From contig NZ_UETC01000009.1 of NCBI RefSeq assembly GCF_900116765.1, positions 1-64,000 on the forward strand: 64,000 nt of DNA. Direction: 5' to 3'. The stretch comes from Jannaschia seohaensis (GTDB lineage Bacteria > Pseudomonadota > Alphaproteobacteria > Rhodobacterales > Rhodobacteraceae). The position numbers and the translations under genes are program-made. The notes beneath the pieces were generated by a model, which had not been told where the DNA came from, ran no database searches, and saw only the letters and a program-made list of their open reading frames with translations. Below, in pieces: positions 17,269-26,145 of this stretch. Numbering within the stretch: position 1 is the stretch's first letter; every line of letters begins with the position of its first letter.

Positions 17269-17345
17269 TGGTCGGGCAGAGAGGATTCGAACCTCCGACC
17301 CCCTGCTCCCGAAGCAGGTGCGCTACCAGGCTGCGCCACTGCCCG
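17269..17345 (-). tRNA. tRNA-Pro(CGG)
   Basis: 77 bases including an encoded CCA. The acceptor 5' strand CGGGCAG pairs with the 3' strand. The anticodon loop TTCGGGA gives anticodon CGG, closed by the stem CTGC/GCAG. The T-arm GGAGG-TTCGAAT-CCTCT is canonical. Spurious peptide frames containing [13 protein letters not shown] on the other strand are translations of this tRNA. Confidence 0.95.
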
Positions 17346-17420
17346 ACCGTGAGCGGGGGCGTATCGCGCAGCGGCGCGCAGGGCAAGGGCCGAATGCGCC
17401 TCCGGACGCAGTTCGCCGCG

Positions 17421-18398
17421 TCATTCCTTGGGCGCGCGGGGCACCTCGCGGTCGGCATCGGACAGAAGCGGCGACACGCGAAAGGCGGTGCCCGTCTCGG
17501 GGCGCGACCGGGTGCGTAGGACGGGCGAGTTGGCCGACTGCCCGCGGCTCTCGCGGAGGACGATGTAGAGGCCCGAGGTGATGATGACCGCCGCGCCGAT
17601 CGCGGTTTGTAGCTGGATCGACTCGTCGAAGAACAGCCAGCCATAGAGCGCGGCCCAGATGATCTGGCTATATTGCATCGGCGCCACCAGCACGGCGTCG
17701 GCCCGCCGGTAGGCCTGGATCAGGCAGATCCCGCCGCAGAAGGCGAAAACGGCCATCATCGCCCAGAGCCCCAGGTCCGGCAGGGGAATCGGCCGGTAGA
17801 CGAAGGGCAGCAGGCAGCCCATCACCACGAAATTGCCCATCATCGGGTAGAGCATCATCACCACCGTCCGCTCGTCCCGACCGATCTTGCGCATGATTAC
17901 GGCCGAGAGCGCGCCGAAGAAGGCGGCGCAGAGTGCGCCTAGATGGCCGAGCTCCAGTTGCAGGCCGGTGGGGCCCAGCACGATCAGCACCCCCGCGAGG
18001 CCCACCAGAACCGCGCCGGCCCGATGCAGGCCCACCTTCTCGCCCAGGATCGGGATGGACAGGAGCGTGATCAGCAGCGGCGAGGCGAAGATGATCGCAT
18101 AGACCTGCGCCAGCGGCAGGACCGAAAAGGCGTAGAACGCGCTGAGTCCCGTAATGACGGCCGAGAGCGTCCGGAGTGCCGTCCACCACGGATGGACGGG
18201 GCGCAGCGTGCCCGCATGGGGGTCGCGCAGCAGCATGAAGGTGACCATCGGAAAGGTCAGCAGCACGCTGAAGAAGACGATCTGGAAAACGGCATAACCG
18301 CCGCCCAACATCTTCACCGCGACGTCATGGGTGGCGAAGAGGGCGAAGGACAGCAGCGCGAGCGCGATGCCGGAGAGGGGAGAGCTGCGGTCGGGCAT
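17421..18398 (-). CDS. EamA/DMT-family membrane transporter
   Basis: 325 residues with about ten predicted membrane segments arranged as two EamA halves (about 8-140 and 155-285), each with the characteristic long helices, for example YAIIFASPLLITLLSIPILGE and YSQIIWAALYGWLFFDE. Members of the drug/metabolite superfamily move small metabolites across the inner membrane, often as exporters. The last 45 residues are a polar cytoplasmic tail without a motif. It ends close to tRNA-Pro on the same strand. Substrate unknown. Confidence 0.85.
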   Translation of the reverse strand: MPDRSSPLSGIALALLSFALFATHDVAVKMLGGGYAVFQIVFFSVLLTFPMVTFMLLRDPHAGTLRPVHPWWTALRTLSAVITGLSAFYAFSVLPLAQVYAIIFASPLLITLLSIPILGEKVGLHRAGAVLVGLAGVLIVLGPTGLQLELGHLGALCAAFFGALSAVIMRKIGRDERTVVMMLYPMMGNFVVMGCLLPFVYRPIPLPDLGLWAMMAVFAFCGGICLIQAYRRADAVLVAPMQYSQIIWAALYGWLFFDESIQLQTAIGAAVIITSGLYIVLRESRGQSANSPVLRTRSRPETGTAFRVSPLLSDADREVPRAPKE

Positions 18399-18508
18399 GC
18401 GCCTTCCAGAAGGTTCGCCGCGCCGTCCCTCCCGACGGCGCGGCCGGTGTCAGTCACCCCGGACTATGCGCCCCCGAGGCGAAGCGCCAGGGGCGTTCCG
18501 GGCTTTGC

Positions 18509-19293
18509 CTAGAAGAACAGCACGTCGCCGCCCTCGCCGCCATCCAGCGTGTCCGCATCGCTCTGGCTGTCGCTGTCGAAGACCCGCAGGTCGTCGCCCG
18601 CCCCCGCGAGTACGCTGTCGTTGTCCGAGACGAGCCGGATCAGATCGTCGCCGCCATTGGCGATGATCGTGTCGTTATCGGCGCCCGCGATGCGAAAGAC
18701 GTCGTCGCCCTTGATCCCCGGCGCGTTGCGCGGTGCCTCGAAGCGGCCCGCGAAGCCGCTCGCGATCTTCCCGGACCAGTCGCTTTCGTCGTTGGTCTCG
18801 TGGGTGAAGATGCCCGAAATCGGAGACGAGGAGGGCGCGTCATTGGTGCTGATGATCTTATCGCAGCAGTCGAACTGCCCGGGCGCGATGATCATATGCA
18901 GATCCCAGGCGTCGAAGATTTCCATGTTCTCGAAGGTGAGGTTGGCGATGGCCTCGATGCCCGCGGGCTCCTAACGCTGCATCAGGGCCGTGTCCGTGGC
19001 GGGGCGCCGCCCCAGAGCCCTTCCGCGAAATCCCGCTCCGACCATTTCAGCACGTCGTGTCCGGCCTTGCCGCGCAGCGTGTCCGTGCCGGGGCCGCCAT
19101 AGAGGAGACCGTCATTTGTCCTGCCGAACAAGTCGTCGTCGCCATTGCCGTCCTCCGGGGTGTCGTTGCCCTGATTGCCGTTCAGACTATCGTGGACATC
19201 CAGCGTCTGGAGCAGATCGTCCTCCACCCCGGCGCTGACCGGCGGCGCGTCAGTGCCGTTGTCGTTGCCGCTTGTGCCAATGAATGTCGCGAT
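18509..19293 (-). pseudogene. Broken RTX calcium-binding protein gene
   Basis: Two consecutive minus-strand frames together resemble one RTX protein. The upstream part begins ATFIGTSGND, the usual start of such proteins, but its initiator position at 19291-19293 reads ATC rather than ATG, and no ATG, GTG or TTG occurs further upstream in that frame before leuB. It continues through LNGNQGNDTPEDGNGDDDL and LLYGGPGTDTLRGKAGHD, then stops at 18982. The downstream frame opens at 18970, contains GIEAIANLTFENMEIFD and an FDCCDKI cysteine pair, and ends with DADTLDGGEGGDVLFF. The shift of frame near 18971-19010 plus the lost start indicates inactivation, though sequencing error at one site cannot be excluded. 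Confidence 0.7.
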
Positions 19294-19416
19294 GAATACC
19301 CCTCGGACCCGCCGCCGCGCGCCGCGCCCGGGTGCGAACGAGCGCGATGCTGCCCACAGGCTGGCGAATCCGCGACGCGGAGGGGGCGCCGGGGAAATCC
19401 CCGGCGCTACGGCGCG

Positions 19417-20520
19417 TCAGGCGGCGTCGAGCGCGGCCAGAATCGCGTCGCCCATTTCGGTGGTCGAGACCGGCGTGCCGCCCTCGGGCCCCATGAGGTC
19501 GGCGGTCCGCACACCGTCGGCGAGCACCTTCTCGACCGCGCCTTCCAGGAGGTCGGCGGCCTCGCCCTCGTCGAAGGAATACCGCAGCGCCATCGCGAAG
19601 CTGAGGATGCAGGCGATCGGGTTGGCCTTGCCCTGGCCCGCGATGTCGGGAGCGGAGCCGTGCACGGGCTCGTACATCGCCTTGGGCTTGCCATTGGCCA
19701 TCGGCAGGCCGAGCGAGGCGGAGGGCAGCATCCCCAGGGAGCCGGTCAGCATCGCCGCGCAATCCGACAGGACATCTCCGAACAGGTTGTCGGTCACGAT
19801 CACGTCGAACTGCTTGGGCGCGCGGACCAGCTGCATGGCGCCGTTATCGGCATACATGTGGGTCAGTTCGACTTCGGGATATTCGGTGTCGTGGATTTCC
19901 TGGACGACGTCGCGCCAGAGGATGCCCGACTCCATCACGTTGGCCTTCTCCATCGAGCAGACCTTGTTCGACCGCTTCTTCGCCAGCTCGAAGGCGGAGC
20001 GGGCAACGCGGGCGATCTCGCTCTCGGTGTAGCGCTGGGTGTTGATGCCGACGCGCTCGTTGCCTTCCTTGTGGATGCCGCGGGGCTCGCCGAAATAGAC
20101 GCCAGACGTCAGTTCCCGCACGATGACGATGTCGAGACCCGCGACCACGTCGCGCTTGAGCGACGAGAAATCGGCCAGGGCGTCGAAGCACTGCGCCGGG
20201 CGCAGGTTCGAGAACAGGTCCATCTCCTTGCGCAGGCGCAGCAGACCCCGCTCGGGCTTCACGCTGAAATCGAGATTGTCGTATTTCGGGCCGCCCACGG
20301 CACCCAGAAGCACGGCGTCGACCTCTTGCGCCTTGGCCAGGGTCTCGTCGGTTAGGGGCGTGCCGTGCGCATCATAGGCGGCGCCGCCAACGAGATCCTC
20401 GGAGACGTCGAAGGCGATCCCCTTGTTGGCGGCGAACCAGTCGATGACCCGCCGCACCTCGGCCATGACCTCGGGGCCGATGCCGTCGCCGGGCAGGATC
20501 AGGAGGGAATGGGTCGCCAT
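19417..20520 (-). CDS. leuB: 3-isopropylmalate dehydrogenase
   Basis: 367 residues, normal for LeuB. It oxidatively decarboxylates 3-isopropylmalate in leucine synthesis, using NAD and a divalent metal, in the cytoplasm. Seen in the sequence: GDGIGPEV near 10-17, the arginine-rich substrate site [10 protein letters not shown], the YFGEPRG motif near 145, Lys in the KANVM motif near 195, and [14 protein letters not shown] near 285-300. The longer frame upstream is a shadow of the next gene. AAAGG lies before the ATG. leuD lies two genes upstream on the same strand; leuC is not in the window. Confidence 0.96.
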   Translation of the reverse strand: MATHSLLILPGDGIGPEVMAEVRRVIDWFAANKGIAFDVSEDLVGGAAYDAHGTPLTDETLAKAQEVDAVLLGAVGGPKYDNLDFSVKPERGLLRLRKEMDLFSNLRPAQCFDALADFSSLKRDVVAGLDIVIVRELTSGVYFGEPRGIHKEGNERVGINTQRYTESEIARVARSAFELAKKRSNKVCSMEKANVMESGILWRDVVQEIHDTEYPEVELTHMYADNGAMQLVRAPKQFDVIVTDNLFGDVLSDCAAMLTGSLGMLPSASLGLPMANGKPKAMYEPVHGSAPDIAGQGKANPIACILSFAMALRYSFDEGEAADLLEGAVEKVLADGVRTADLMGPEGGTPVSTTEMGDAILAALDAA

Positions 20521-20576
20521 GTCGGGGGCCTTTCGTTTGGGATCGCGCCCCCGGTTACGCCCCTGCCCCGGGGGGG

Positions 20577-21581
20577 TCAAGGAACCGCCAGATCGACCCA
20601 GACGAGACGCCCGCGGCTGGCGGTGGACACGCGCCCGGCGCGGGGGGCGTCCGGCGCGGGCCAGTCCACGCCCGCAGCCGCGACCCGCAGGCCCCTGGCG
20701 GGCAGCACATAGTCGAGCCGGAGCGGGCCCGGCCCGTCCAATGCGGCGGTATCCAGCGCCGGGTCGCCCCGATGCCCGGTGCCGCCGCCCCCTGCGCCGC
20801 GCGGCGCAGGATCCTGCAACTTGGGGTGGGAGAGCAGCGCGTCGAGCGCCGCCCGCCGCCCTTCGCCGTCCATCGGATCGATATTGGCGCGGCCGAGCAC
20901 CACGGGCAGGTCGGCGGCCGAAGCGAGTTCGGCGACGAAGCCCAACTCGTCGGCATTGCGCTGGCCGTTGCGATCCTCCGGTCCGTCGAAGACGGGAGGC
21001 GTCGCGTTCATGGTCACGAGGCTCAGCCGGGTGCCGCCTACCTCCAGCGGCACGACCCATTGCGCGACGCTGGCCAGCGGAACCCGGTCCAGGGCTTCCG
21101 GCGGCAGAATCTCGGGCGGAAGGGGGCCACGCGCCGACCACAGGTCGCCCGACCGGTCGTCCACACGGCTCAGTGGCAGGCGGGACAGCAGCACCATGCC
21201 GCCATCGCCGGTAAAGCGCCCATAGCCCAGCGCGTCCCGCGCCTCGCCCAGGCGGCCGTTCCTATCGAGATCCGCGCCGCTGGGCCGTCCGGAATTGGGC
21301 GGCAGAGCCACGTGATGGGGATAGTCGAGCCCGGCCCGGGTGAGCGCATCGCGCAGGGCCGCGAGGCCCGCGCCGCCATGGTCCCAATCGACATCGAGCA
21401 GCAGGATGACGTCCGCCCGGGCATGCGCGATCACCTCCACGACCGCCTGCGCCGCGTCGCGCCCGCGGGTCAGGTCGTCCAGCATGACGCCGGGTCCCTG
21501 GCGGCTGAGTTCAGTGGCGTAGGTGGCGATGCGCAGCGTCTCGGCCGCGGCCGGGGCTGCGAGAAGGGCGAGGGCGATCAG
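20577..21581 (-). CDS. Exported endonuclease/exonuclease/phosphatase-family protein
   Basis: About 334 residues. A hydrophobic leader ending [10 protein letters not shown]-type residues precedes mature [14 protein letters not shown], and the body has the EEP fold hallmarks: [56 protein letters not shown] and [12 protein letters not shown]. Such proteins cleave phosphodiesters or phosphomonoesters with a divalent metal; this one would act in the periplasm or outside. No ATG, GTG or TTG fits: the best start is CTG at 21581, overlapping the TGA of the upstream gene. The extension to 21824 lies inside that gene and is not credible. Confidence 0.75.
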   Translation of the reverse strand: MIALALLAAPAAAETLRIATYATELSRQGPGVMLDDLTRGRDAAQAVVEVIAHARADVILLLDVDWDHGGAGLAALRDALTRAGLDYPHHVALPPNSGRPSGADLDRNGRLGEARDALGYGRFTGDGGMVLLSRLPLSRVDDRSGDLWSARGPLPPEILPPEALDRVPLASVAQWVVPLEVGGTRLSLVTMNATPPVFDGPEDRNGQRNADELGFVAELASAADLPVVLGRANIDPMDGEGRRAALDALLSHPKLQDPAPRGAGGGGTGHRGDPALDTAALDGPGPLRLDYVLPARGLRVAAAGVDWPAPDAPRAGRVSTASRGRLVWVDLAVP

Positions 21582-22423
21582 GCCGGCAGGAAGGCCGGGT
21601 CTTCCTCGCCATCGGCGCCGCCGTAGCGCCGCCGCTTCTGCGAGATCATCAGCGCCAGCCGCCGCATCGCGATGCCGCGCAGGAACAAGGAAGCGGGAAG
21701 GAAGGCCCATAGCGCCATCGTCCAGACCAGCAGCAGATCGCTTTCGAGCATCGAGATCCCATAGGATTCGGCGATGAAGCTCGCGACCGGTGGCGACACA
21801 TATGGCAGGGAAAGCCCTAACCAAATGTTAACGGCGCCATCGCGATTGAGCCGCTTGACCACGTCGGCGCCGGCGGTGGGGTCGAAGGTGGGCAGGTTGA
21901 TCCAGACGTTGAAGCTGCCCGTGGGGGACGGCCAGTTGTTGAGGCGGATCATGATCGCGAAGAGGGTCAGGCCGACCAGCGACACCAGATAGGTCAGCCC
22001 GGCGGCCATCCGCACGATCTGCGCCTCGACCAGGCCGGTTCCCTCGGGCAGGAGCGACATGAGCAGACGGATGGGCGAAAGCGGAAAGTCCATCGACTGG
22101 CCCAGCAGCAGCCCCACCGCCTGGACGAAGCGGGTCAGGGTCGAGGGCGTCTCCATGCCCCGCGTCGCCAGCGCGACCATCAGCACCGAGAAGAACAGCA
22201 TGGCATAGCGCACGCGGTTGAAAGGCGGGGCGTCGCGGAACTCGATCAGACCGGGATAGATGGCGGCATATTCGACGAAGATGAAAACCGCGCCGAAGAT
22301 CGCCAGCACCAGGATCGTGTCCGAGATCTGGGACGAGGTGCCGCCCAGCAGCAGCGAGGGCGTCAGCAAGAGCAGAACGATCATGAAAGCCCGCGCCAAA
22401 GCGCCAGGAAGCTGCAATATCAC
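21578..22423 (-). CDS. Conserved membrane protein of unknown function
   Basis: 281 residues with about six to seven hydrophobic segments, including FMIVLLLLTPSLLLGG, TILVLAIFGAVFIFVEYAA, YAMLFFSVLMVALA and a C-terminal LLLVWTMALWAFLPASLF. A periplasmic stretch around 165-215 contains WPSPTGSFNVWINLPTF. I do not recognise a named family, but the gene lies between leuD and leuB together with the endonuclease-fold gene, an arrangement I recall from other Rhodobacteraceae. Its stop TGA overlaps the presumed CTG start of that next gene, implying coupled translation. Confidence 0.75.
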   Translation of the reverse strand: MILQLPGALARAFMIVLLLLTPSLLLGGTSSQISDTILVLAIFGAVFIFVEYAAIYPGLIEFRDAPPFNRVRYAMLFFSVLMVALATRGMETPSTLTRFVQAVGLLLGQSMDFPLSPIRLLMSLLPEGTGLVEAQIVRMAAGLTYLVSLVGLTLFAIMIRLNNWPSPTGSFNVWINLPTFDPTAGADVVKRLNRDGAVNIWLGLSLPYVSPPVASFIAESYGISMLESDLLLVWTMALWAFLPASLFLRGIAMRRLALMISQKRRRYGGADGEEDPAFLPA

Positions 22424-22657
22424 TGCCCTACTGTTCCTCGTTGGGTGGGGGCGATCTTGCGCCGCTCCCCTGTTTTGACCGCCGTCTAGGGCAGGTGCCT
22501 CATTCTTGCCTTGAACGTGCCTTGATTAAGTTCGGCTCGCAAGCTGCTGGACGCGAACGAAATCTCTTTCGCCGGCGCCTGTGCTCAGAACGCATCAGAC
22601 CCCTCTTCCCGGGGAAGAAGGGCCTGAAAATTCAGATTGTTACGATTTGACGTTAAC

Positions 22658-23263
22658 CTAAATCCAGGGGCGGGCCTGGGCCATGCGCTCCTCGAAGCTG
22701 TCGATGGCGGCTTCTTTCTCCAGGGTGAGGCCGATATCGTCCAGCCCGTTGAGCAGGCAGTGCTTCTTGAAGGGATCGACCTCGAAGGCATAGGTCGTGC
22801 CGTCGGCACCGGTCACGGTCTGCGCTTCGAGGTCGATGGTGATGCGGGCATTGGCCCCGTTCTCGGCGTCCCGCATCAGCGCGTCGACCTGCTCCTGCGG
22901 CAGCACGATCGGCAGGATGCCGTTCTTGAAGCAGTTATTGTAGAAGATGTCGGCATAGCTGGGCGCGATCACCGCGCGAATGCCGAAATCGAGCAGCGCC
23001 CAAGGCGCATGCTCCCGCGAGGAGCCGCAGCCGAAATTGTCGCCGGCCACGAGGATCTGCGCCTCCCGGTAGGCGGGCTTGTTCAGCACGAAATCCGGGT
23101 TCTCGGAGCCGTCGTCGAGATAGCGCATCTCGTCGAAGAGGTTCACCCCCAGGCCCGACCGCTTGATCGTCTTCAGGAACTGCTTGGGGATGATCATGTC
23201 GGTGTCGACATTGATCAAAGGCAGGGGGGCGGCGATTCCGGTGAGGGTCTCGAACTTGTCCAT
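22658..23263 (-). CDS. leuD: 3-isopropylmalate dehydratase small subunit
   Basis: 201 residues from MDKFETLTG; an ATG four codons upstream is possible but less like the family. The subunit forms the isomerase with LeuC, converting 2- to 3-isopropylmalate. Motifs seen: [14 protein letters not shown] near 19-32, the [17 protein letters not shown] signature near 75-91, and [16 protein letters not shown] near 103-118. LeuC is encoded elsewhere. Between this gene's stop and the next start (22424-22657) there is an AT-richer gap with an imperfect hairpin CTTCCC/GGGAAG but no gene. Confidence 0.95.
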   Translation of the reverse strand: MDKFETLTGIAAPLPLINVDTDMIIPKQFLKTIKRSGLGVNLFDEMRYLDDGSENPDFVLNKPAYREAQILVAGDNFGCGSSREHAPWALLDFGIRAVIAPSYADIFYNNCFKNGILPIVLPQEQVDALMRDAENGANARITIDLEAQTVTGADGTTYAFEVDPFKKHCLLNGLDDIGLTLEKEAAIDSFEERMAQARPWI

Positions 23264-23320
23264 AGGGCGCGGCAACTCCGGCTGTGTGATCCGCGGGTCG
23301 TCCGCGGGCGGTTCGCTGGA

Positions 23321-24127
23321 TTATCCTTGCGGGACGGCAAAGGTCAACGCGGCCCAGAGGCTCAGCCACACGGGATCCCGCTCTCCCTCGGGTTCCTGCG
23401 GCACCAGGGTCACGGAATCGAGCAGGTAGTCGTGGCCGGGCGCGACCGGGAGCGTCGCGCGTCCCTCCTCATCGGCCCGGTGCAGCGTAACCTCGACCGC
23501 GCCGCTCGGGTCCCGCTCGAACATCTCGATCTGGGCGTTCGCCTTCGGGGCGCCTTCGAGAAGGACCTGCACCGGAAGCCCGTCCGACAGGTCGTCGGTG
23601 TAGGGGTTGGCCCCAAGCACGATCTCGGTCCGCAACCCGCGGGGCACGTCCTGCCCGGCGCCCTCCCCGACCGCGACGAGGGCCTTGGCGAAGCGCAGAT
23701 AGGCCTCGCGGAAGCCCTCCTGCGGCAGGCCCCGGTCGAGATGCGCCTGCTGGCTCCAGGCGAAGTCCTTGTGATCGGTGAAGCTGACCCACTTTTCCCA
23801 TTCGCGATAGGTCACCGTCTGCTCGCGAGTCTCGTGCAGCAGTGTAACCAGCCCTGCGTCCAGCCCCTCGACCGAGATGGCGGGGTTGTCGCCCATTCGG
23901 GACGGGATCGGCCGCACCTCGCCATCGACCACCATCTCGAAGCGATTGGACCGGCCCGGGATATAGCTGAGCGCCGACCCCACCAGATTCTCGCCGTTTC
24001 GGAAGGTGGCCACGACGGTGCCGCCTTCGGGCACGGTGTAGTCGTTCGCGTCGATCCAGAATTCATGCGCTTGCAGCGGGCTGGCGCAGATGCAGAGTGC
24101 GAGAGCGGTCTTGGAGAGGATGGACAT
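23321..24127 (-). CDS. Periplasmic DUF4198 protein (NikK-like)
   Basis: 268 residues with a signal peptide (MSILSKTALALCICASPLQA) followed at once by HEFWIDANDY. A histidine-containing mature N-terminus of this kind is typical of DUF4198 proteins, some of which take part in nickel or cobalt uptake. The body has VVATFRNGENLVGSALSYIP, LHETREQTVTYREWEKW and a C-terminal Ig-like part (GLPVQVLLEGAPKANAQIEM). AAGGAAA lies upstream of the ATG, inside the coding region of the divergent HupE gene; the two start codons overlap by two bases. A role in metal handling with HupE is inferred from family and position. Confidence 0.8.
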   Translation of the reverse strand: MSILSKTALALCICASPLQAHEFWIDANDYTVPEGGTVVATFRNGENLVGSALSYIPGRSNRFEMVVDGEVRPIPSRMGDNPAISVEGLDAGLVTLLHETREQTVTYREWEKWVSFTDHKDFAWSQQAHLDRGLPQEGFREAYLRFAKALVAVGEGAGQDVPRGLRTEIVLGANPYTDDLSDGLPVQVLLEGAPKANAQIEMFERDPSGAVEVTLHRADEEGRATLPVAPGHDYLLDSVTLVPQEPEGERDPVWLSLWAALTFAVPQG

Positions 24128-25298
24128 GGCACGTTTCCTTTGGTTGCCCGTGAGGGTGCTTCTCGCGCTCGGGCTGTCAATGGTCCTTTGCGTTGCGGTG
24201 GCGGCCCATGAAGTGCAGCCCGCCGTGGCCGATGTCGCGGTCACCCCCGAGACGGTGCGCATCGACATGCGCCTCGCCGTCGAGCCGATCCTGGCCGGGA
24301 TCGATCTGAGCGACGTGACCGACACGGACGAGTCGCCCCTGAGCGGCCTGGTCGAGCGGTTCCGGGCCATGCCCCCCGACGCGCTGGAGCCGGTGCTGCG
24401 CGACGCCTGGCCCAGCCTCGCCGCGCGCATGACCCTGACCGTGGAGGGCGCGCCGCTGGCGCCGGAACTCGGCGCGGTCGCGATCCCGCCCGTCGGCGAT
24501 GTCGAGCTGCGTCGCGACTCGGTGCTGACCGTGACCGCGCCCCTGCCACCGGGGGAGGCACCCGTCGTGCTTGGGTGGGACGGCGGGCTGGGCGGCCTGA
24601 TCGTGCGTCAGATCGGCGAGGGCGCCAGCTACGAGGTCTTTCTGACCGGAGGCGCGGTGACCGAGCCGATGCCCCGTCTCGGCGTGGCCGAGCAGACGCT
24701 GGCGCAGGTGGCGAAGCGCTATACCGTCTCGGGCTTCGTCCACGTCATCCCCGACGGTCTGGACCACATCCTCTTCGTGCTGGGGCTATTCCTCTATGCG
24801 CTGGCCTGGCGGCCGCTCCTCTGGCAGGTGACCAGCTTCACCGTGGCCCATGCCACGACGCTGTCCCTGGCCACGATCGGAGCCATCGTCGTGCCGGAGG
24901 GCCGCATGTGGCTGGTCGAGACCATCATCGCCGTCTCCATCGTCTGGATCGCCGTCGAGAACGTCCTGGGCCCGAAAGGGCGGGAGATCGGCTGGGGCCG
25001 GATCGGAATCGTCTTTCTGTTCGGCTTGGCCCATGGGCTTGGCTTCGCCTCGGTCCTGTCGGAGTTCGGGATCGGCGCGCATGTGGCCGCGACCCTGGCC
25101 TTCTTCACCGTGGGCTTGGAAATCGGGCACCTGACCGTCATCGCGGTGGCATATCTGCTGCTGGGCATCCCGTTCGGGCACCGGCCCATCTACCGCGCCC
25201 TGGTGGTGGTGCCGGGCTCGCTGATCATCGCGGGGATCGGTGCCTATTGGGTGCTGAACCGGATCGGCTGGGTGGGGGATCTGCCGCTCCTAACCTGA
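24126..25298 (+). CDS. HupE/UreJ_2-family membrane protein
   Basis: 390 residues from the ATG at 24126, with GAGG six bases upstream. A signal segment ends in VAVAAHEVQP, a periplasmic domain of about 190 residues follows, and then a HupE-type membrane domain: VHVIPDGLDHILFVLGLF near 217-234, SFTVAHATTLSLA near 248-260, WIAVENVLGP and FLFGLAHGLGFASVL near 300-314. The histidines in DGLDHI, VAHATT and AHGLGF are the conserved, probably metal-contacting residues. HupE proteins are linked to nickel or cobalt transport. Divergent from a DUF4198 gene whose start overlaps its own. Confidence 0.85.
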   Translation: MARFLWLPVRVLLALGLSMVLCVAVAAHEVQPAVADVAVTPETVRIDMRLAVEPILAGIDLSDVTDTDESPLSGLVERFRAMPPDALEPVLRDAWPSLAARMTLTVEGAPLAPELGAVAIPPVGDVELRRDSVLTVTAPLPPGEAPVVLGWDGGLGGLIVRQIGEGASYEVFLTGGAVTEPMPRLGVAEQTLAQVAKRYTVSGFVHVIPDGLDHILFVLGLFLYALAWRPLLWQVTSFTVAHATTLSLATIGAIVVPEGRMWLVETIIAVSIVWIAVENVLGPKGREIGWGRIGIVFLFGLAHGLGFASVLSEFGIGAHVAATLAFFTVGLEIGHLTVIAVAYLLLGIPFGHRPIYRALVVVPGSLIIAGIGAYWVLNRIGWVGDLPLLT

Positions 25299-25329
25299 TT
25301 GACGGCCAGTGACCGCGGCGAGACGCGGC

Positions 25330-25390
25330 GCCGTCTTCTTCCCTGCTCAAATATCCCGGGGGCCCGAAGGGCGGGGGCAGAGCCCCCTCC
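25330..25390 (+). repeat. Dispersed post-stop element with G/C hairpin
   Basis: CTTCTTCCCTGCTCAAATATCC at about 25335-25357 is followed by hairpin GGGGGC-AGA-GCCCCC at 25373-25387. It lies 37 bases after the HupE stop and is in the same orientation relative to that gene as other copies are to theirs. It also separates two convergent genes. Confidence 0.6.
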
Positions 25391-25415
25391 GACATCGATC
25401 CCAGGGGGCGCGGGG

Positions 25416-26033
25416 TCAGGCCGGGTCGGTGCAGGTCTCGGCGCGGATCAGGCGCTGGAAGCCGGTGGCTGGCGTGCAGCTGGGCTCCGATGCGGCGGCG
25501 GGCAGGACGTTCCCGGCCGCGTCCAGGGCGGGCATCTGCGCCTCGCCGCGGTCGTAGCGCTGCCAGAGATCGCCACGCAGCCCGGTCTCCTGCAGCAGGC
25601 CCTGGCGCTTGGCCTCGTAGTAGTAGCCCTTGGCATACCACATCATCGCCTCCTGCTCGGATCCGTCGGCGACCATCCAGGCCCCGCGCAGGTAGCGTAT
25701 CGAGTACTTCAGCGCGGTGTCCGCATCCAGCAGCCGCGTGGGCTCGCCGGAAAAGCCCATGTTGCGGGCGGTGGCGGGTAGGATTTGCATCATCCCCCAA
25801 TAGGGGCCGTTGCGGGCGCCCGGGCGGTAGTCGCTCTCGCGCTGGATGACGCGATGCACGAGGCTACGGGGCAGGTCGTAGTAATCGGCCCATTTGTTCA
25901 CCAGCCGGCGCACCTCCGGCGTCTCGCCGGGGAAAAGCGGCACGGCGGCGGGCGCCTCGCGGGTGACGTCGGGTGCAGGTGCCTGGGCGCAGGCGGCCAG
26001 GGCGAAGACGAGGGGAATCAGCGCGCGGATCAT
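25416..26033 (-). CDS. Lytic transglycosylase lipoprotein (SLT domain)
   Basis: 205 residues. The N-terminus MIRALIPLVFALAAC is a lipoprotein signal with the lipobox Cys at 15. The SLT domain has its catalytic glutamate at 66 in VIQRESDYRP, then GPYWGMMQILPATARNMG near 76-93, and LLDADTALKYSIRYLRG near 101-117. It cleaves the glycan strands of peptidoglycan at the periplasmic face, forming anhydro-muropeptides. The C-terminal 50 residues have no motif. Divergent from the acyltransferase gene and convergent with HupE. Confidence 0.88.
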   Translation of the reverse strand: MIRALIPLVFALAACAQAPAPDVTREAPAAVPLFPGETPEVRRLVNKWADYYDLPRSLVHRVIQRESDYRPGARNGPYWGMMQILPATARNMGFSGEPTRLLDADTALKYSIRYLRGAWMVADGSEQEAMMWYAKGYYYEAKRQGLLQETGLRGDLWQRYDRGEAQMPALDAAGNVLPAAASEPSCTPATGFQRLIRAETCTDPA

Positions 26034-26145
26034 CAGGACGCTCTATGGCTGTGACGGTGGACCGAGCTAGCCGGAGCGCGGGCCACGCGGCAAGCCGCCG
26101 ATTCGCGGCCTTGCGGAACTTTGCCGACTGGGCCACGGGGGAGGG

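Noticed and set aside
17217-17519. 100-codon plus-strand ORF containing [18 protein letters not shown]
   Set aside because: This is the reverse-complement translation of tRNA-Pro, a common spurious annotation.
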